Below are positions 16,791 through 26,264 of a stretch of 41,923 nt of DNA, piece after piece (position 1 is the first letter of the stretch; each line of letters opens with the position of its first letter). A program made the translations under genes and the position numbers. Location of the stretch: positions 1-41,923 of the forward strand of contig CAJUBU010000025.1 of the NCBI GenBank assembly GCA_910585095.1, given 5' to 3'. The notes beneath the pieces were generated by a model that searched no databases, had not been told where the DNA came from, and saw nothing but the letters and a program-made list of their open reading frames with translations. Source of the stretch: an uncultured Lachnospira sp. GTDB taxonomy: Bacteria; Bacillota; Clostridia; Lachnospirales; Lachnospiraceae.

Positions 16791-17738
16791 ATGAACACTT
16801 CAAAAAAATTATCTCTTACATTAGCAGCTAGTGTATCTACATTAGCAGGAATACATATGCTTAATTCATATATTACTAAAAAATCTATAAAAAATAATAT
16901 TACAAACTTATCAAATAATTTTTATGAGACGAAATTTGGTAAAATTGCCTTTTATGAAACAGGAACAGGCTCTCCTATTATACTTTTACATAATTTATCA
17001 TCCTATTCTAGTTCTTTTGAATGGAAAAAAATAATTCCCGCATTGAGCAAAACACATAAAGTTTATGCAATTGATATGTTAGGTTGTGGATATTCCGATA
17101 AACCAAATATTACCTATACAACATTTATGTATGTACAAATACTTGAAAGTTTTATTAATGATATTGTAAAAGAAAAAACGGATGTCATAGCATCAGGACT
17201 AGCAGCATCAATTGCAATTATGGCTTCTTGTTACAATCCCAACATCATTCATAATATCATACTTATTAATCCTGTTGAGATAAAAAAAGCAATTCTAATT
17301 CCTAATAAAAATAGCATCATCCGAAAAAAAATGATTCATTTCCCGATATTAGGAACTTTATTATATAATATATGTACAAGTCAAAATAATATAAAAAAAG
17401 AGTTACTTTTACAAGGTACTTATCCTAATTTAAAAATGCTGGAATTACTTACCCAAATAAGGCATGAAACTGCACATTTATCGGGATATGCTTCCAAATA
17501 TATTTATATGTGTATTGATGGCTACTATACTACGGCCTCTATAAATAAAGCAATTCAAAAATTGAACCATATTCATATCCTTATAGGAGAACATTTAAAA
17601 AATTCTAATGACATTGCATCCCAGTATTGTTCATTGAATAAAACGATTTCAGTTACCACTATTAAAAATAGTGCTGTATGTCCAGAAATTGAGAATTGTT
17701 TATCTGTTGTTAAAGCTATAAAAAAAATTTGTAACTAA
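16791..17738 (+). CDS. Alpha/beta-hydrolase-fold protein, membrane-anchored, catalytic residues not recognisable
   Basis: 315 residues from the ATG at 16791, with GGAG 6 bases upstream; an earlier TTG would lie inside the leader structure. Residues about 6-28 are a signal anchor. The fold is clear: the oxyanion region reads SPIILLHNLSSYSSS, followed by VYAIDMLGCGYSDKP. At the nucleophile elbow, where relatives read GHSMGG, this protein reads ASGLAAS (about 134-140), so the Ser column is Gly136 with Ser135 one place early. The acid position (GEHL instead of GExD) and the C-terminal His (VCPEIEN) are also changed. It may be a non-catalytic or divergent member. It stands alone, divergent from the coiled-coil gene, behind a family P leader. 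Confidence 0.8.
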   Translation: MNTSKKLSLTLAASVSTLAGIHMLNSYITKKSIKNNITNLSNNFYETKFGKIAFYETGTGSPIILLHNLSSYSSSFEWKKIIPALSKTHKVYAIDMLGCGYSDKPNITYTTFMYVQILESFINDIVKEKTDVIASGLAASIAIMASCYNPNIIHNIILINPVEIKKAILIPNKNSIIRKKMIHFPILGTLLYNICTSQNNIKKELLLQGTYPNLKMLELLTQIRHETAHLSGYASKYIYMCIDGYYTTASINKAIQKLNHIHILIGEHLKNSNDIASQYCSLNKTISVTTIKNSAVCPEIENCLSVVKAIKKICN

Positions 17739-18191
17739 GGAATAATTTTTTTAAAATTTATTTATAAATATTTATATATGTTAAATACAAAAACACTATA
17801 AAATACAAATATTTTTCAGCTAAAAATTAAAAATATTATATTATTTAAATTTTAGAATTCAAAATGATATAAAGATTTTTCATTAATTAAATAAATTATA
17901 TTTTAATTATATTACAATATAATTGAAATATAATTTATATTATGATAAAATCAAAACCATATAAAATAAAAAATACATATCATACATATTTTAAATACAA
18001 AATATTATATAAAAACAAAATTGAAAAACTATAATGAAAAAAACATTATAAAAAATTGTCACTAATAAAAGACCTTAAAAGAGCATATTTGCTAAAACTT
18101 ACAAACCATTGCTTACAACAATAGATTTAAAAAATATGTTACTTAACTTACTAAATAGTTGGAAAAAACAAATTTGGAGGTAGTATATATT
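17739..18191. other. Gene-free, extremely AT-rich intergenic region
   Basis: About 450 bases of mostly A/T runs. I see no coding frame, tRNA or clear hairpin terminator. TTGAAA with TAAAAT at 17 bases (about 17924-17952) could be a promoter, but such matches are expected by chance at this composition. Confidence 0.4.
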
Positions 18192-19010
18192 ATGAGTAAC
18201 AACCTACAATATATTATTGATAATCTTGATATTATAAGACAGTTGTATGACAAAGATATGATTATTTCTGTTATAGATAAAGACAAGGTAATGCGTGGCT
18301 TTTCGCTGCCACAAGGAATGCCTCCACAATCTCAGGTTGGCTCTGTATTTGAAGACCCAAGCGGAATTCTTGATGAAGTTATCGCTAAAGGTATCGTAAA
18401 ACATAATTATCTGCCTAAGGAAGTTATGGGTTTTCCAATTGAAGGGAATTTAGTTCCTATTAAAGAAAATGGGCAGGTGGTAGGTTGTATAATATGCTCT
18501 TATTCTGTAGAGGATAAAGAAAAAGTTAAAGGGATTGCTTCAAAATTTCAGAACTCCATTCAAGAAATTGATAGTTCCATTCAGGATGTTGTTAGTGGAA
18601 TTGAAATTTTATTTAGAATGCTTACAAATATGAATAAGATGACTTCCGATGTGGAACAAGATGTCAATAAAGCGGCAGATGTTGTAAATAAAATCAGCAA
18701 AAATGCTTCTCATTCCAATATACTTGCACTAAATGCTTCGATTGAGGCAACACGAAGCGGAGAAGCAGGAAAAGGATTTACCGTTGTCGCAACAGAGATG
18801 GGAAAACTAGCAAAAGACAGTGGCAATTCTGCAACTCAGATAAAGACAACCTTATCAGCAATTGTGAATCATCTGGAATCTATCATGAATTCTATTAAAG
18901 AAGCAAATGATATGGCAAAGAGTTATATGGATAACATAAGTTCAATCAAAACTGTATTAGAAAAAACTATTTCCATTGCAAATGAACTGGAAAATGATGT
19001 ACAATTATAA
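18192..19010 (+). CDS. Soluble sensor with PAS-like domain and short chemoreceptor signalling tip
   Basis: 272 residues from the ATG at 18192, preceded by GGAGG; an upstream TTG adds an atypical leader. Residues 1-115 form a small ligand-sensing domain (IIDNLDIIRQLYDKDMIISVIDKD, GQVVGCIICSYS) of a type found in cytosolic clostridial chemoreceptors. After it comes a short signalling region containing the conserved tip (HSNILALNASIEATRSGEAG, KGFTVVATEMGKLAKDSG). No membrane segment is present, so it is cytosolic. The coiled coil is much shorter than in transmembrane receptors. The ligand is unknown; redox or small-molecule sensing is possible. Convergent with gyrA. Confidence 0.85.
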   Translation: MSNNLQYIIDNLDIIRQLYDKDMIISVIDKDKVMRGFSLPQGMPPQSQVGSVFEDPSGILDEVIAKGIVKHNYLPKEVMGFPIEGNLVPIKENGQVVGCIICSYSVEDKEKVKGIASKFQNSIQEIDSSIQDVVSGIEILFRMLTNMNKMTSDVEQDVNKAADVVNKISKNASHSNILALNASIEATRSGEAGKGFTVVATEMGKLAKDSGNSATQIKTTLSAIVNHLESIMNSIKEANDMAKSYMDNISSIKTVLEKTISIANELENDVQL

Positions 19011-19119
19011 AATAAGGAGATATCACATTAAAAATTAAACATATAACATATTTTTTAGCAATAAATTATTTTTTACAATATGTTATGTCTAATTTTCTTA
19101 ATGAGATATCTCCTTTATT
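19011..19119. repeat. Long imperfect inverted repeat between convergent genes
   Basis: Left arm 19011-19050 and right arm 19079-19119 are near-complementary over about 40 bases (both begin AATAAGGAGATATC or AATAAAGGAGATATC from their outer ends), with a 28-base A/T loop. It fills the gap between the chemoreceptor-like gene and gyrA. It could serve as a bidirectional terminator or be a relic of a small non-autonomous element; there is no transposase and no obvious target duplication. Confidence 0.7.
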
Positions 19120-19140
19120 CAATGTATAGATTAATTACAT

Positions 19141-21663
19141 CTATACATTTTCTTGTATTTCCACAGAATCTTGTTCATCATCTTCAAATCCTTCAGCATC
19201 ACTATTTCCATCAATTGGTTTTTTTCTTACTTTAGCCATTGATGCAACTGTAACACCATTATCAAGATTAATCAATTTTACGCCGGATGTAATTCTGCCA
19301 AGTGTAGTGATATCAGAACATTTAATTTGAATAATAATGCCTTCTGTAGTAATAAGCATAATTTCTCTGGAATCATCAACTGCTTTTACACCTATTACAT
19401 TACCGCTCTTATCATTTATTTTATAACACTTTATACCCTTTCCGCCTCTATGCTGAACATCAAATTCGTCAATATTGGTTCTTTTACCAAGTCCATTTTC
19501 AGAAACAATCAACAATGAATTTCCCTGAACATTAAGCTGCATACCTACAATTTCGTCTTCATCAAGCAAATTCATGCCAATAACACCCATAGCACTTCTG
19601 CCAGTCGCTCTTACTTCTGTCTCTTTAAATCGTATACATTGACCTAACTTTGTAACAAGAATAATATCACAAGAGCTGTCTGTAAGTTTTACTTCTATCA
19701 GTTCATCATTATCTCTTAAATTAATTGCCTGAATACCAGTTTTTCTAATATTTGCAAACTCTTTAACTGGTGTTTTTTTGACAATTCCCTTTTTAGTTGT
19801 CATAAATAAATTATCTTTATCTTGTAACCTCTTAACAACAATTGGTATTACAGCCGTAATTTGTTCACCAGGCTGAAGTTGCAATAAATTGATAATGGCT
19901 GTCCCTCTTGAAGTTCTGCTTGCTTCAGGAATTTCATAAGCTTTTAATTTATATGCTCTTCCCGCATTGGTAAAAAAGGTTAATACATGATGCGATGTCG
20001 TCATAAATAAATCTTCAATATAATCATTTTCAAGAGTCTGCATACCTTTAATTCCTTTTCCACCTCTATTTTGGCTCTTGAAATTATCTGGCGTCATTCT
20101 CTTAATATACCCTACATTTGTCATGGCTATAATACATGGTTCATCTGGAATTAAATCTTCCATTGATAAATCATATTCGTCAAAACTAATCGATGTTCTT
20201 CTATCATCACCATATTTTTCAGCAATCACTGCTATCTCTTTTTTGATAACACCAAGCAACAGTTTTTTATCTGAAAGGATTGCTTTATATTCTGCTATTT
20301 TTGAAAGAAGTTCATCCAATTCATTTTGTAATTTTTCTCTCTCCAGACCTGTCAATGCACGCAAACGCATATCGACAATGGCTTGTGCCTGTGCATCACT
20401 TAATGAAAATTCTGCTATTAAATTTTCTTTGGCAATCTGTACATTTTGTGCTTCTCTTATAATTGCAATCACTCTGTCAATATTATCAAGAGCAATCATT
20501 AAACCTTGTAATATATGCGCTCTTTCTTCAGCCTTATTTAAATCATATTTAATTCTTCTTGTAACAACTTCTTCCTGATGAAGTATATAATACTGAAGCA
20601 TATCTAATAAATTCAATATTTTAGGCTGATTATTTACAAGTGCAAGCATAATTACACCAAACGTATCTTGAAGCTGTGTATGTTTATATAATTGATTTAA
20701 AATAATATTTGGATTGACATCTCTCCTAAGTTCAATACAAATTCTCATGCCTTGTCTATCAGATTCATCTCTTAAATCTGTGATACCATCGATTTTTTTA
20801 TCTTTTATCAATTCAGCAATTTTTTCAATTAGTCTTGCCTTATTAACCATATATGGCAGTTCTGTTACAACAATTCTGTTTTTTCCATTCGCCATAGGTT
20901 CTATATCCGATATAGCACGAACCTTTATCTTGGCACGTCCTGTTCTGTAAGCTTCTTCAATAGCCATCTTGCCTATAATAGTACCACCTGTTGGAAAGTC
21001 AGGACCTTTGACAATTTCAAGAATTTCCTCAATTGAAGTTGCTCTGTCTTCCTCAATTCTATTATCAATTATCTTAACAACTGCACCAATAATTTCTCTT
21101 AAATTATGCGGTGGTATATTGGTTGCCATACCAACTGCAATACCAGAAGTGCCGTTTACTAAAAGATTTGGATATCTTGAAGGAAGAACCGTAGGCTCTT
21201 TTTCTGTCTCATCAAAATTGGGAACAAAATCAACTGTATTTTTGCCAATATCCGCTGTCATCTCCATAGATATCTTACTTAACCTAGCCTCTGTATATCG
21301 CATTGCGGCCGCAGAATCTCCATCTACCGAACCGAAATTGCCATGTCCATCAACAAGTGGATATCGAGTATTAAAATCTTGTGCTAATTTAACCAAAGCC
21401 TCATAGATTGACGAATCCCCATGAGGGTGATATTTACCCATTGTATCACCCACAATACGGGCGCATTTTCTATGTGGCTTATCAGGACCATTATTAAGTT
21501 CTATCATCGAATATAAAATTCTTCTTTGAACTGGTTTCAGACCATCTCGAACATCTGGAAGCGCTCTTGATGCAATAACACTCATGGCATAGTCAATATA
21601 ATAACTCTCCATCGTTTTTTGCATGTCTACTTCATGTATTTGATCAAAGATATGTTCATCCAT
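19141..21663 (-). CDS. gyrA: DNA gyrase subunit A
   Basis: 840 residues, full length. GyrA cleaves and rejoins DNA during ATP-driven negative supercoiling in the A2B2 enzyme. The catalytic Tyr lies in AAAMRYTEARLSK. The quinolone-determining region reads HPHGDSSIYEAL, with Ser at the usual resistance position (susceptible type). The GyrA box QNRGGKG in the C-terminal DNA-wrapping domain separates it from ParC. The acidic tail is usual. It follows gyrB by 116 bases on the same strand; that gap carries a compact family P pseudoknot ending 17 bases before the ATG, so gyrA has its own leader control candidate. Confidence 0.98.
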   Translation of the reverse strand: MDEHIFDQIHEVDMQKTMESYYIDYAMSVIASRALPDVRDGLKPVQRRILYSMIELNNGPDKPHRKCARIVGDTMGKYHPHGDSSIYEALVKLAQDFNTRYPLVDGHGNFGSVDGDSAAAMRYTEARLSKISMEMTADIGKNTVDFVPNFDETEKEPTVLPSRYPNLLVNGTSGIAVGMATNIPPHNLREIIGAVVKIIDNRIEEDRATSIEEILEIVKGPDFPTGGTIIGKMAIEEAYRTGRAKIKVRAISDIEPMANGKNRIVVTELPYMVNKARLIEKIAELIKDKKIDGITDLRDESDRQGMRICIELRRDVNPNIILNQLYKHTQLQDTFGVIMLALVNNQPKILNLLDMLQYYILHQEEVVTRRIKYDLNKAEERAHILQGLMIALDNIDRVIAIIREAQNVQIAKENLIAEFSLSDAQAQAIVDMRLRALTGLEREKLQNELDELLSKIAEYKAILSDKKLLLGVIKKEIAVIAEKYGDDRRTSISFDEYDLSMEDLIPDEPCIIAMTNVGYIKRMTPDNFKSQNRGGKGIKGMQTLENDYIEDLFMTTSHHVLTFFTNAGRAYKLKAYEIPEASRTSRGTAIINLLQLQPGEQITAVIPIVVKRLQDKDNLFMTTKKGIVKKTPVKEFANIRKTGIQAINLRDNDELIEVKLTDSSCDIILVTKLGQCIRFKETEVRATGRSAMGVIGMNLLDEDEIVGMQLNVQGNSLLIVSENGLGKRTNIDEFDVQHRGGKGIKCYKINDKSGNVIGVKAVDDSREIMLITTEGIIIQIKCSDITTLGRITSGVKLINLDNGVTVASMAKVRKKPIDGNSDAEGFEDDEQDSVEIQENV

Positions 21664-21680
21664 TAATATCCTCTTTTCCT

Positions 21681-21733
21681 GCGCCGCTATTTTAGGTTGA
21701 CAAGTTTTAAGAGCAGCGCAATTATAAACTTGT
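21681..21733 (-). promoter_or_regulatory. Leader RNA element, family P (before gyrA), compact pseudoknot
   Basis: On the - strand ACAAGTTT (21733-21726) pairs exactly with AAACTTGT (21707-21700), and GCGCTGCT (21719-21712) pairs with AGCGGCGC (21688-21681; one T.G pair, extendable by T-A and T.G). The two helices interlock with loops of 6, 4 and 11 bases. AGGAAAAGAGG follows immediately, then the ATG. Confidence 0.65.
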
Positions 21734-21779
21734 AATTTTTATACAACAAATGCTTTAAAATTTTTAAAAATTCAAATTT

Positions 21780-23705
21780 TTATATATCCAGATTTTTTAC
21801 ATATTTTGCATTTGCTTCAATAAATTCACGTCTAGGTTCCACTTTATCACCCATCAGCGTTGAAAATGTAATATCTACTTCGGACAAATCATCATCGTCC
21901 ATATTTACTCTTTTCAGAATCCTTTTTTCAGGGTCCATTGTCGTCTCCCACAACTGTTCTGCATCCATTTCACCAAGTCCTTTATATCGCTGAACCTTGT
22001 TGTTTTGGTCTCTCCCTATCTGATTCATAATATCTTTTAATTCTTCATCACTGTAAGCATACCAAACTTTTTTATTTTTTTCTATTTTATACAACGGAGG
22101 TGTCGCTAAATATACATGTCCTTGTTTAATTAACTCTGGCATAAACCGATAGAAAAAAGTTAATAACAAAGTAGCTATATGTGCGCCGTCAACATCTGCA
22201 TCCGTCATAATAATAATTTTATTATATCTTAATTTTTTAATATCAAAATCTTCATGGATTCCTGTTCCAAATGCTGTTATCATTGCTTTAATCTCTGCAT
22301 TGCCAAGAATTTTATCTAATCTTGCCTTCTCAACATTTAAAATTTTACCTCGAAGCGGCAAAATTGCCTGTGTTGCACGGCTTCTTGCTGTCTTGGCAGA
22401 ACCGCCTGCTGAATCACCCTCAACAATATAAATCTCACAGTTTTCTGGATTTTTATCGGAACAATCCGCCAATTTACCGGGTAAAGCTGTATTTTCTAAA
22501 GCTGTTTTACGTCTTGTTAAATCTCTTGCCTTTCTGGCAGCATCCCTTGCTCTTTGTGCAAGAATAGACTTTTCACATATCGCTTTGGCAACAGAAGGAT
22601 TTTGCTCAAAAAATATTTCAAGCTGTTCACTTACAATACTATCAACTGCACCTCTTGCAACAGTATTGCCAAATTTTTCTTTTGTCTGTGCATTAAATTG
22701 AGGGTCTTCAATTTTAATACTTACAATGGCAGCAAGACCTTCTCTTATATCTTCACCAGATAATGCTGTTTCTGATTCTTTTAATATTTTATTCTTCCTT
22801 GCATAATCATTAAATGTTTTTGTCAAAGCATTTCTAAAACCTGTCAGATGCGTTCCCCCATCAGGTGTTTTTATATTGTTGACAAAAGAATCAATCACTT
22901 CATTAAATCCATCATTATGCTGAAATGCAACTTCAACTTCAACGCCATCTTTTGTGCCTTCACAATAAATAATCTCATTGTATAAAGGCTCTTTGCTTTT
23001 ATTAAGATATGCCACAAATTCTTTTATTCCGCCCTCATAGTGAAATACACGCTCTTTATTAATTCCTTCTCTATTATCTATAAGTGCTATTTTAAGACCT
23101 TTTGTAAGAAAGGCAATCTCTCTAAGTCTATGTTTTAACGTATCAAATTCAAAATCCTGTGTTTCTTGAAATATCTCTTTATCTGGCAAAAATGTTACTT
23201 TTGTTCCTGTATCTTTACTATCACAATCGCCTATAATTTTTAAAGGAAAACAAACTTTTCCTTTTTCATATTTTTGAAGATATATATGTCCATCTCTTTT
23301 AACGCAAACTTCCATCCATTCAGAAAGTGCATTGACCACAGAAGCCCCAACACCATGCAGACCACCAGATATTTTATATCCTCCGCCTCCAAACTTGCCA
23401 CCAGCATGAAGCATCGTATATACAACTTCTATACCTGGCTTGCCTGTTTTATGATTGATATCAACAGGAACTCCTCGTCCATTATCAGTCACAGTTATAG
23501 AATTATCATTATTGATAATTACACTTATTTTATCACAAAAACCAGCTAACGCTTCATCTACTGAATTATCAACTATCTCATAAACGAGATGATGCAATCC
23601 TTTTGAACAAGTTGTGCCAATATACATTCCTGGTCTTTTTCTAACTGCATCAAGACCTTCATAAATTTGTATCTGATCTCCACCATATTGCTGTTCTTCC
23701 ATCAT
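21780..23705 (-). CDS. gyrB: DNA gyrase subunit B
   Basis: 641 residues. GHKL ATPase N-terminal domain (YIGTTCSKGLHHLVYEIVDN, VTDNGRGVPVD, SGGLHGVGASVVNALS), transducer domain, then TOPRIM (IVEGDSAGGSAK, MTDADVDGAHI) and the C-terminal QRYKGLGEM motif. It powers gyrase by ATP hydrolysis. The first ATG overlaps the recF stop (ATGA), so recF and gyrB are translationally coupled; GGGAG lies 6 bases before it. A second ATG follows at once and could also be used. Confidence 0.98.
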   Translation of the reverse strand: MMEEQQYGGDQIQIYEGLDAVRKRPGMYIGTTCSKGLHHLVYEIVDNSVDEALAGFCDKISVIINNDNSITVTDNGRGVPVDINHKTGKPGIEVVYTMLHAGGKFGGGGYKISGGLHGVGASVVNALSEWMEVCVKRDGHIYLQKYEKGKVCFPLKIIGDCDSKDTGTKVTFLPDKEIFQETQDFEFDTLKHRLREIAFLTKGLKIALIDNREGINKERVFHYEGGIKEFVAYLNKSKEPLYNEIIYCEGTKDGVEVEVAFQHNDGFNEVIDSFVNNIKTPDGGTHLTGFRNALTKTFNDYARKNKILKESETALSGEDIREGLAAIVSIKIEDPQFNAQTKEKFGNTVARGAVDSIVSEQLEIFFEQNPSVAKAICEKSILAQRARDAARKARDLTRRKTALENTALPGKLADCSDKNPENCEIYIVEGDSAGGSAKTARSRATQAILPLRGKILNVEKARLDKILGNAEIKAMITAFGTGIHEDFDIKKLRYNKIIIMTDADVDGAHIATLLLTFFYRFMPELIKQGHVYLATPPLYKIEKNKKVWYAYSDEELKDIMNQIGRDQNNKVQRYKGLGEMDAEQLWETTMDPEKRILKRVNMDDDDLSEVDITFSTLMGDKVEPRREFIEANAKYVKNLDI

Positions 23706-24808
23706 TGTCTGCTCCCTTCAAGAAAATGATTGCTAATACTACCATTTATAACTTTAAATATCTTATTTACTGAAAGCCTGCTACTTATAAATTCGTCTAA
23801 ACCTGTACATGTAATAATTGTTTGTATATCACCAATACTATCTAGTAGAAAATTTTGTCTATTATTATCTAACTCTGATAATACGTCATCCAATAATAAT
23901 ATTGGGGTATCATGAATGATATTTTTTACTAATTCAATTTCAGATAACTTTAATGACAATGCAACAGTCCTTTTTTGTCCTTGTGAACCATATATTTTAA
24001 CATCTTTGTTATTTACTAAAAACATACAATCATCTTTGTGAGGACCTACACTTGTACATTTGTATTTGATATCTTTATCTCTTGATTTTACAACGGATTT
24101 TTCAAAATCTTCTATTGTTGTAAAAGGTTGATAAATTACATCAATATTTTCAATACTGCCTGTAAGTTTATAATGTATATTTTTAATCAACCCATTAATT
24201 TTTTTAATAAATTCAATTCTAGTTTTAATAATTTGCTTTCCATAATTGACAAGCTGCATATCCCATATATCTAAAGTATCTAACATATCTTTATTTGTTA
24301 ATGCCAATTCTTTTAAAAGTTTATTTCTTTGAATTACAATTTTATTATAATTAACAAGATTGCTCAAATAAATTTTATCAAGCTGGCATAACTCCATGTC
24401 CATAAACCTTCTTCGCTCTGAGGGTCCATTTTTTATAATATTCAAATCTTCAGGTGAAAAAAATATAATATTCATTATACCAAATAAATCAACTGCTTTT
24501 TTTATGCGGATGCCATTAACCGCAATTCCTTTTGGTTTATTTTTCTTTAAGTGCATATCAATTCTATAATTCATATCGTGTTTTAACACATGCACTTTAA
24601 TATGTGCTTCTTCACTGTTATAATGAATAATCTCTTTATCTTTACCGCCTCTGTGTGATTTAGAAGTTGCACATACATATAAAGATTCTAGTATATTTGT
24701 TTTTCCCTGTGCATTATCACCGTAAATTATATTTACATTATTGTCAAACTCTATATTTAATTTATCGTAATTTCTATAATTTTTTAAATCTACGGACTTG
24801 ATAACCAC
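23702..24808 (-). CDS. recF: DNA replication and repair protein RecF
   Basis: 368 residues from a GTG start with AAGGA 5-6 bases upstream. SMC-like ATPase: Walker A GDNAQGKTN near 30, ABC signature GSQGQKRTVALSLKLSE, Walker B ILLLDDVLSELD near 320. RecF helps load RecA at gaps with RecO and RecR. Usual length and position, between the S4-domain gene and gyrB, with which it overlaps by four bases. Confidence 0.97.
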   Translation of the reverse strand: MVIKSVDLKNYRNYDKLNIEFDNNVNIIYGDNAQGKTNILESLYVCATSKSHRGGKDKEIIHYNSEEAHIKVHVLKHDMNYRIDMHLKKNKPKGIAVNGIRIKKAVDLFGIMNIIFFSPEDLNIIKNGPSERRRFMDMELCQLDKIYLSNLVNYNKIVIQRNKLLKELALTNKDMLDTLDIWDMQLVNYGKQIIKTRIEFIKKINGLIKNIHYKLTGSIENIDVIYQPFTTIEDFEKSVVKSRDKDIKYKCTSVGPHKDDCMFLVNNKDVKIYGSQGQKRTVALSLKLSEIELVKNIIHDTPILLLDDVLSELDNNRQNFLLDSIGDIQTIITCTGLDEFISSRLSVNKIFKVINGSISNHFLEGSRQ

Positions 24809-24865
24809 TATAATCCTTCTTCCATATTGTACAATAACAATATATTATAATTATTATTTATAATA

Positions 24866-25075
24866 TTATTTTTCTATTTTTAATTTATTATTTTTAAATT
24901 CTATAATTTCACCGCCAACAAGTTTTTTTCCTCGCTGTATTTCAACAATTCCATTTACTTTTACTTCACCATTTTGAATAACAATTTTTGCTTCTACACC
25001 TGATGTGACAAATCCTGCTGCTTTTAATGCCTGACCAAGTTTTATGTAATCATCTCGCACTTGAATTGTTTGCAT
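24866..25075 (-). CDS. yaaA: Small S4-domain RNA-binding protein (YaaA type)
   Basis: 69 residues making up a single S4 RNA-binding fold (YIKLGQALKAAGFVTSGVEAK...GEVKVNGIVEIQRGKKLVGGE). In Bacillus the equivalent gene also lies between dnaN and recF and is involved in ribosome biogenesis. GGGGGA precedes the ATG. Part of the dnaA-dnaN-yaaA-recF-gyrB run. Confidence 0.93.
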   Translation of the reverse strand: MQTIQVRDDYIKLGQALKAAGFVTSGVEAKIVIQNGEVKVNGIVEIQRGKKLVGGEIIEFKNNKLKIEK

Positions 25076-25160
25076 AGTAATCCCCCATTCTTATTCAATC
25101 TGCGAGTTTGTGCTTATGCCCAAACTTACATGTGAAAAATTTATTTTTCAATAAATCTGT

Positions 25161-26264
25161 TTATGCTGTAAAATTAACTGGAAGAATAAGATAAATATAA
25201 TTTATATTTTTATCTCGAATAAAACAAGGTGCCTTTGGATTAACAAGATAAATATCAACTATTTCATCATCAATTACTTTTAATGCATCCATCAAAAATT
25301 TAGGATTAAATCCTATCATGATATCTTTGCCTTCTTTTTCAATATCAATATCTTCATTGAGTGAGCCATTGATGGAATTAACTTTTACTTCCAATGAATT
25401 ATTAACAATATTAATAATAATTGGTCTTTTATCAGATTCACTGATTAAAAGATTGGCTCTATCAATTGAATCAATAAATTCCTTTTTATTAATTGTAATT
25501 TTTGTTTCATAATCATTAGATAACATTTGATTAATTCTAAAATATTCACCATCAATTAATCTTGATACAATAATAGTATCGTCAAATTCAAACAAAATAT
25601 GATTATTAGTAAAATATATATGAACCATTGATTCTGCATCAGCTGTTAGAATTTTACTAATTTCATTTAGCGTTTTTCCTGGAACAACGACCTTAATATC
25701 ATCAAAGTCACCTTCTAATGCAACATTTCTAATAGCAATTCGATGTCCATCTAATCCAACTAACTTTAGTTTACCTTCTTTAAATTCCAAAAGTTCACCT
25801 GTCATCATCTTATTATTATCATTGGGTGAGATAGAAAAAATTGTTTGATTAATAATCTCTTTTAACATAAATTGTGAAATCGTTATATTTTTATCTTTGA
25901 TAATAGTAGGAAGATAAGAAAAATCATCACCAGATCTTCCAGCAATATTAAATTTACTTTTTTCACATGTTATTTTTGATGTGTAATTTTCATCTGTCTC
26001 TATTGTAATCTTATTATCAGGAAGTTTTCTTACAATATCTGCAAAGAGTTTTGCATCTATGGAAACTTTTCCCTTTTCTATAATATCGCCTTGTACAATG
26101 GTTTCTATACCTAATTCCATATCATTTGATGTAAATTTAATAACATTTGTTGTAGCATCGATAAGGATACATTCTAATATGGACATAGTTGTTTTAGAAG
26201 GAACAGCTTTTAAAACTATATTTACAGCTTTTGTCAAATTACTTTTATCAAAAATTAATTTCAT
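25161..26264 (-). CDS. dnaN: DNA polymerase III beta subunit (sliding clamp)
   Basis: 367 residues with three clamp repeats. N-terminal MKLIFDKSNLTKAVNIVLKAV, internal LKLVGLDGHRIAIRN and C-terminal YLILPVNFTA are typical. DnaN forms the dimeric ring tethering polymerase III to DNA and is a docking platform for repair and mismatch proteins. An AAAGGAG site lies 9 bases before the ATG; between them TTATCCACC is one mismatch from a DnaA box, so DnaA could cover the dnaN start. Follows dnaA, with oriC between. Confidence 0.98.
   Translation of the reverse strand: MKLIFDKSNLTKAVNIVLKAVPSKTTMSILECILIDATTNVIKFTSNDMELGIETIVQGDIIEKGKVSIDAKLFADIVRKLPDNKITIETDENYTSKITCEKSKFNIAGRSGDDFSYLPTIIKDKNITISQFMLKEIINQTIFSISPNDNNKMMTGELLEFKEGKLKLVGLDGHRIAIRNVALEGDFDDIKVVVPGKTLNEISKILTADAESMVHIYFTNNHILFEFDDTIIVSRLIDGEYFRINQMLSNDYETKITINKKEFIDSIDRANLLISESDKRPIIINIVNNSLEVKVNSINGSLNEDIDIEKEGKDIMIGFNPKFLMDALKVIDDEIVDIYLVNPKAPCFIRDKNINYIYLILPVNFTA

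Noticed and set aside
17739..18191. Several TTGAAA/TATAAT promoter pairs in the AT-rich gap
   Set aside because: Expected by chance at this base composition; none is preferred by position.
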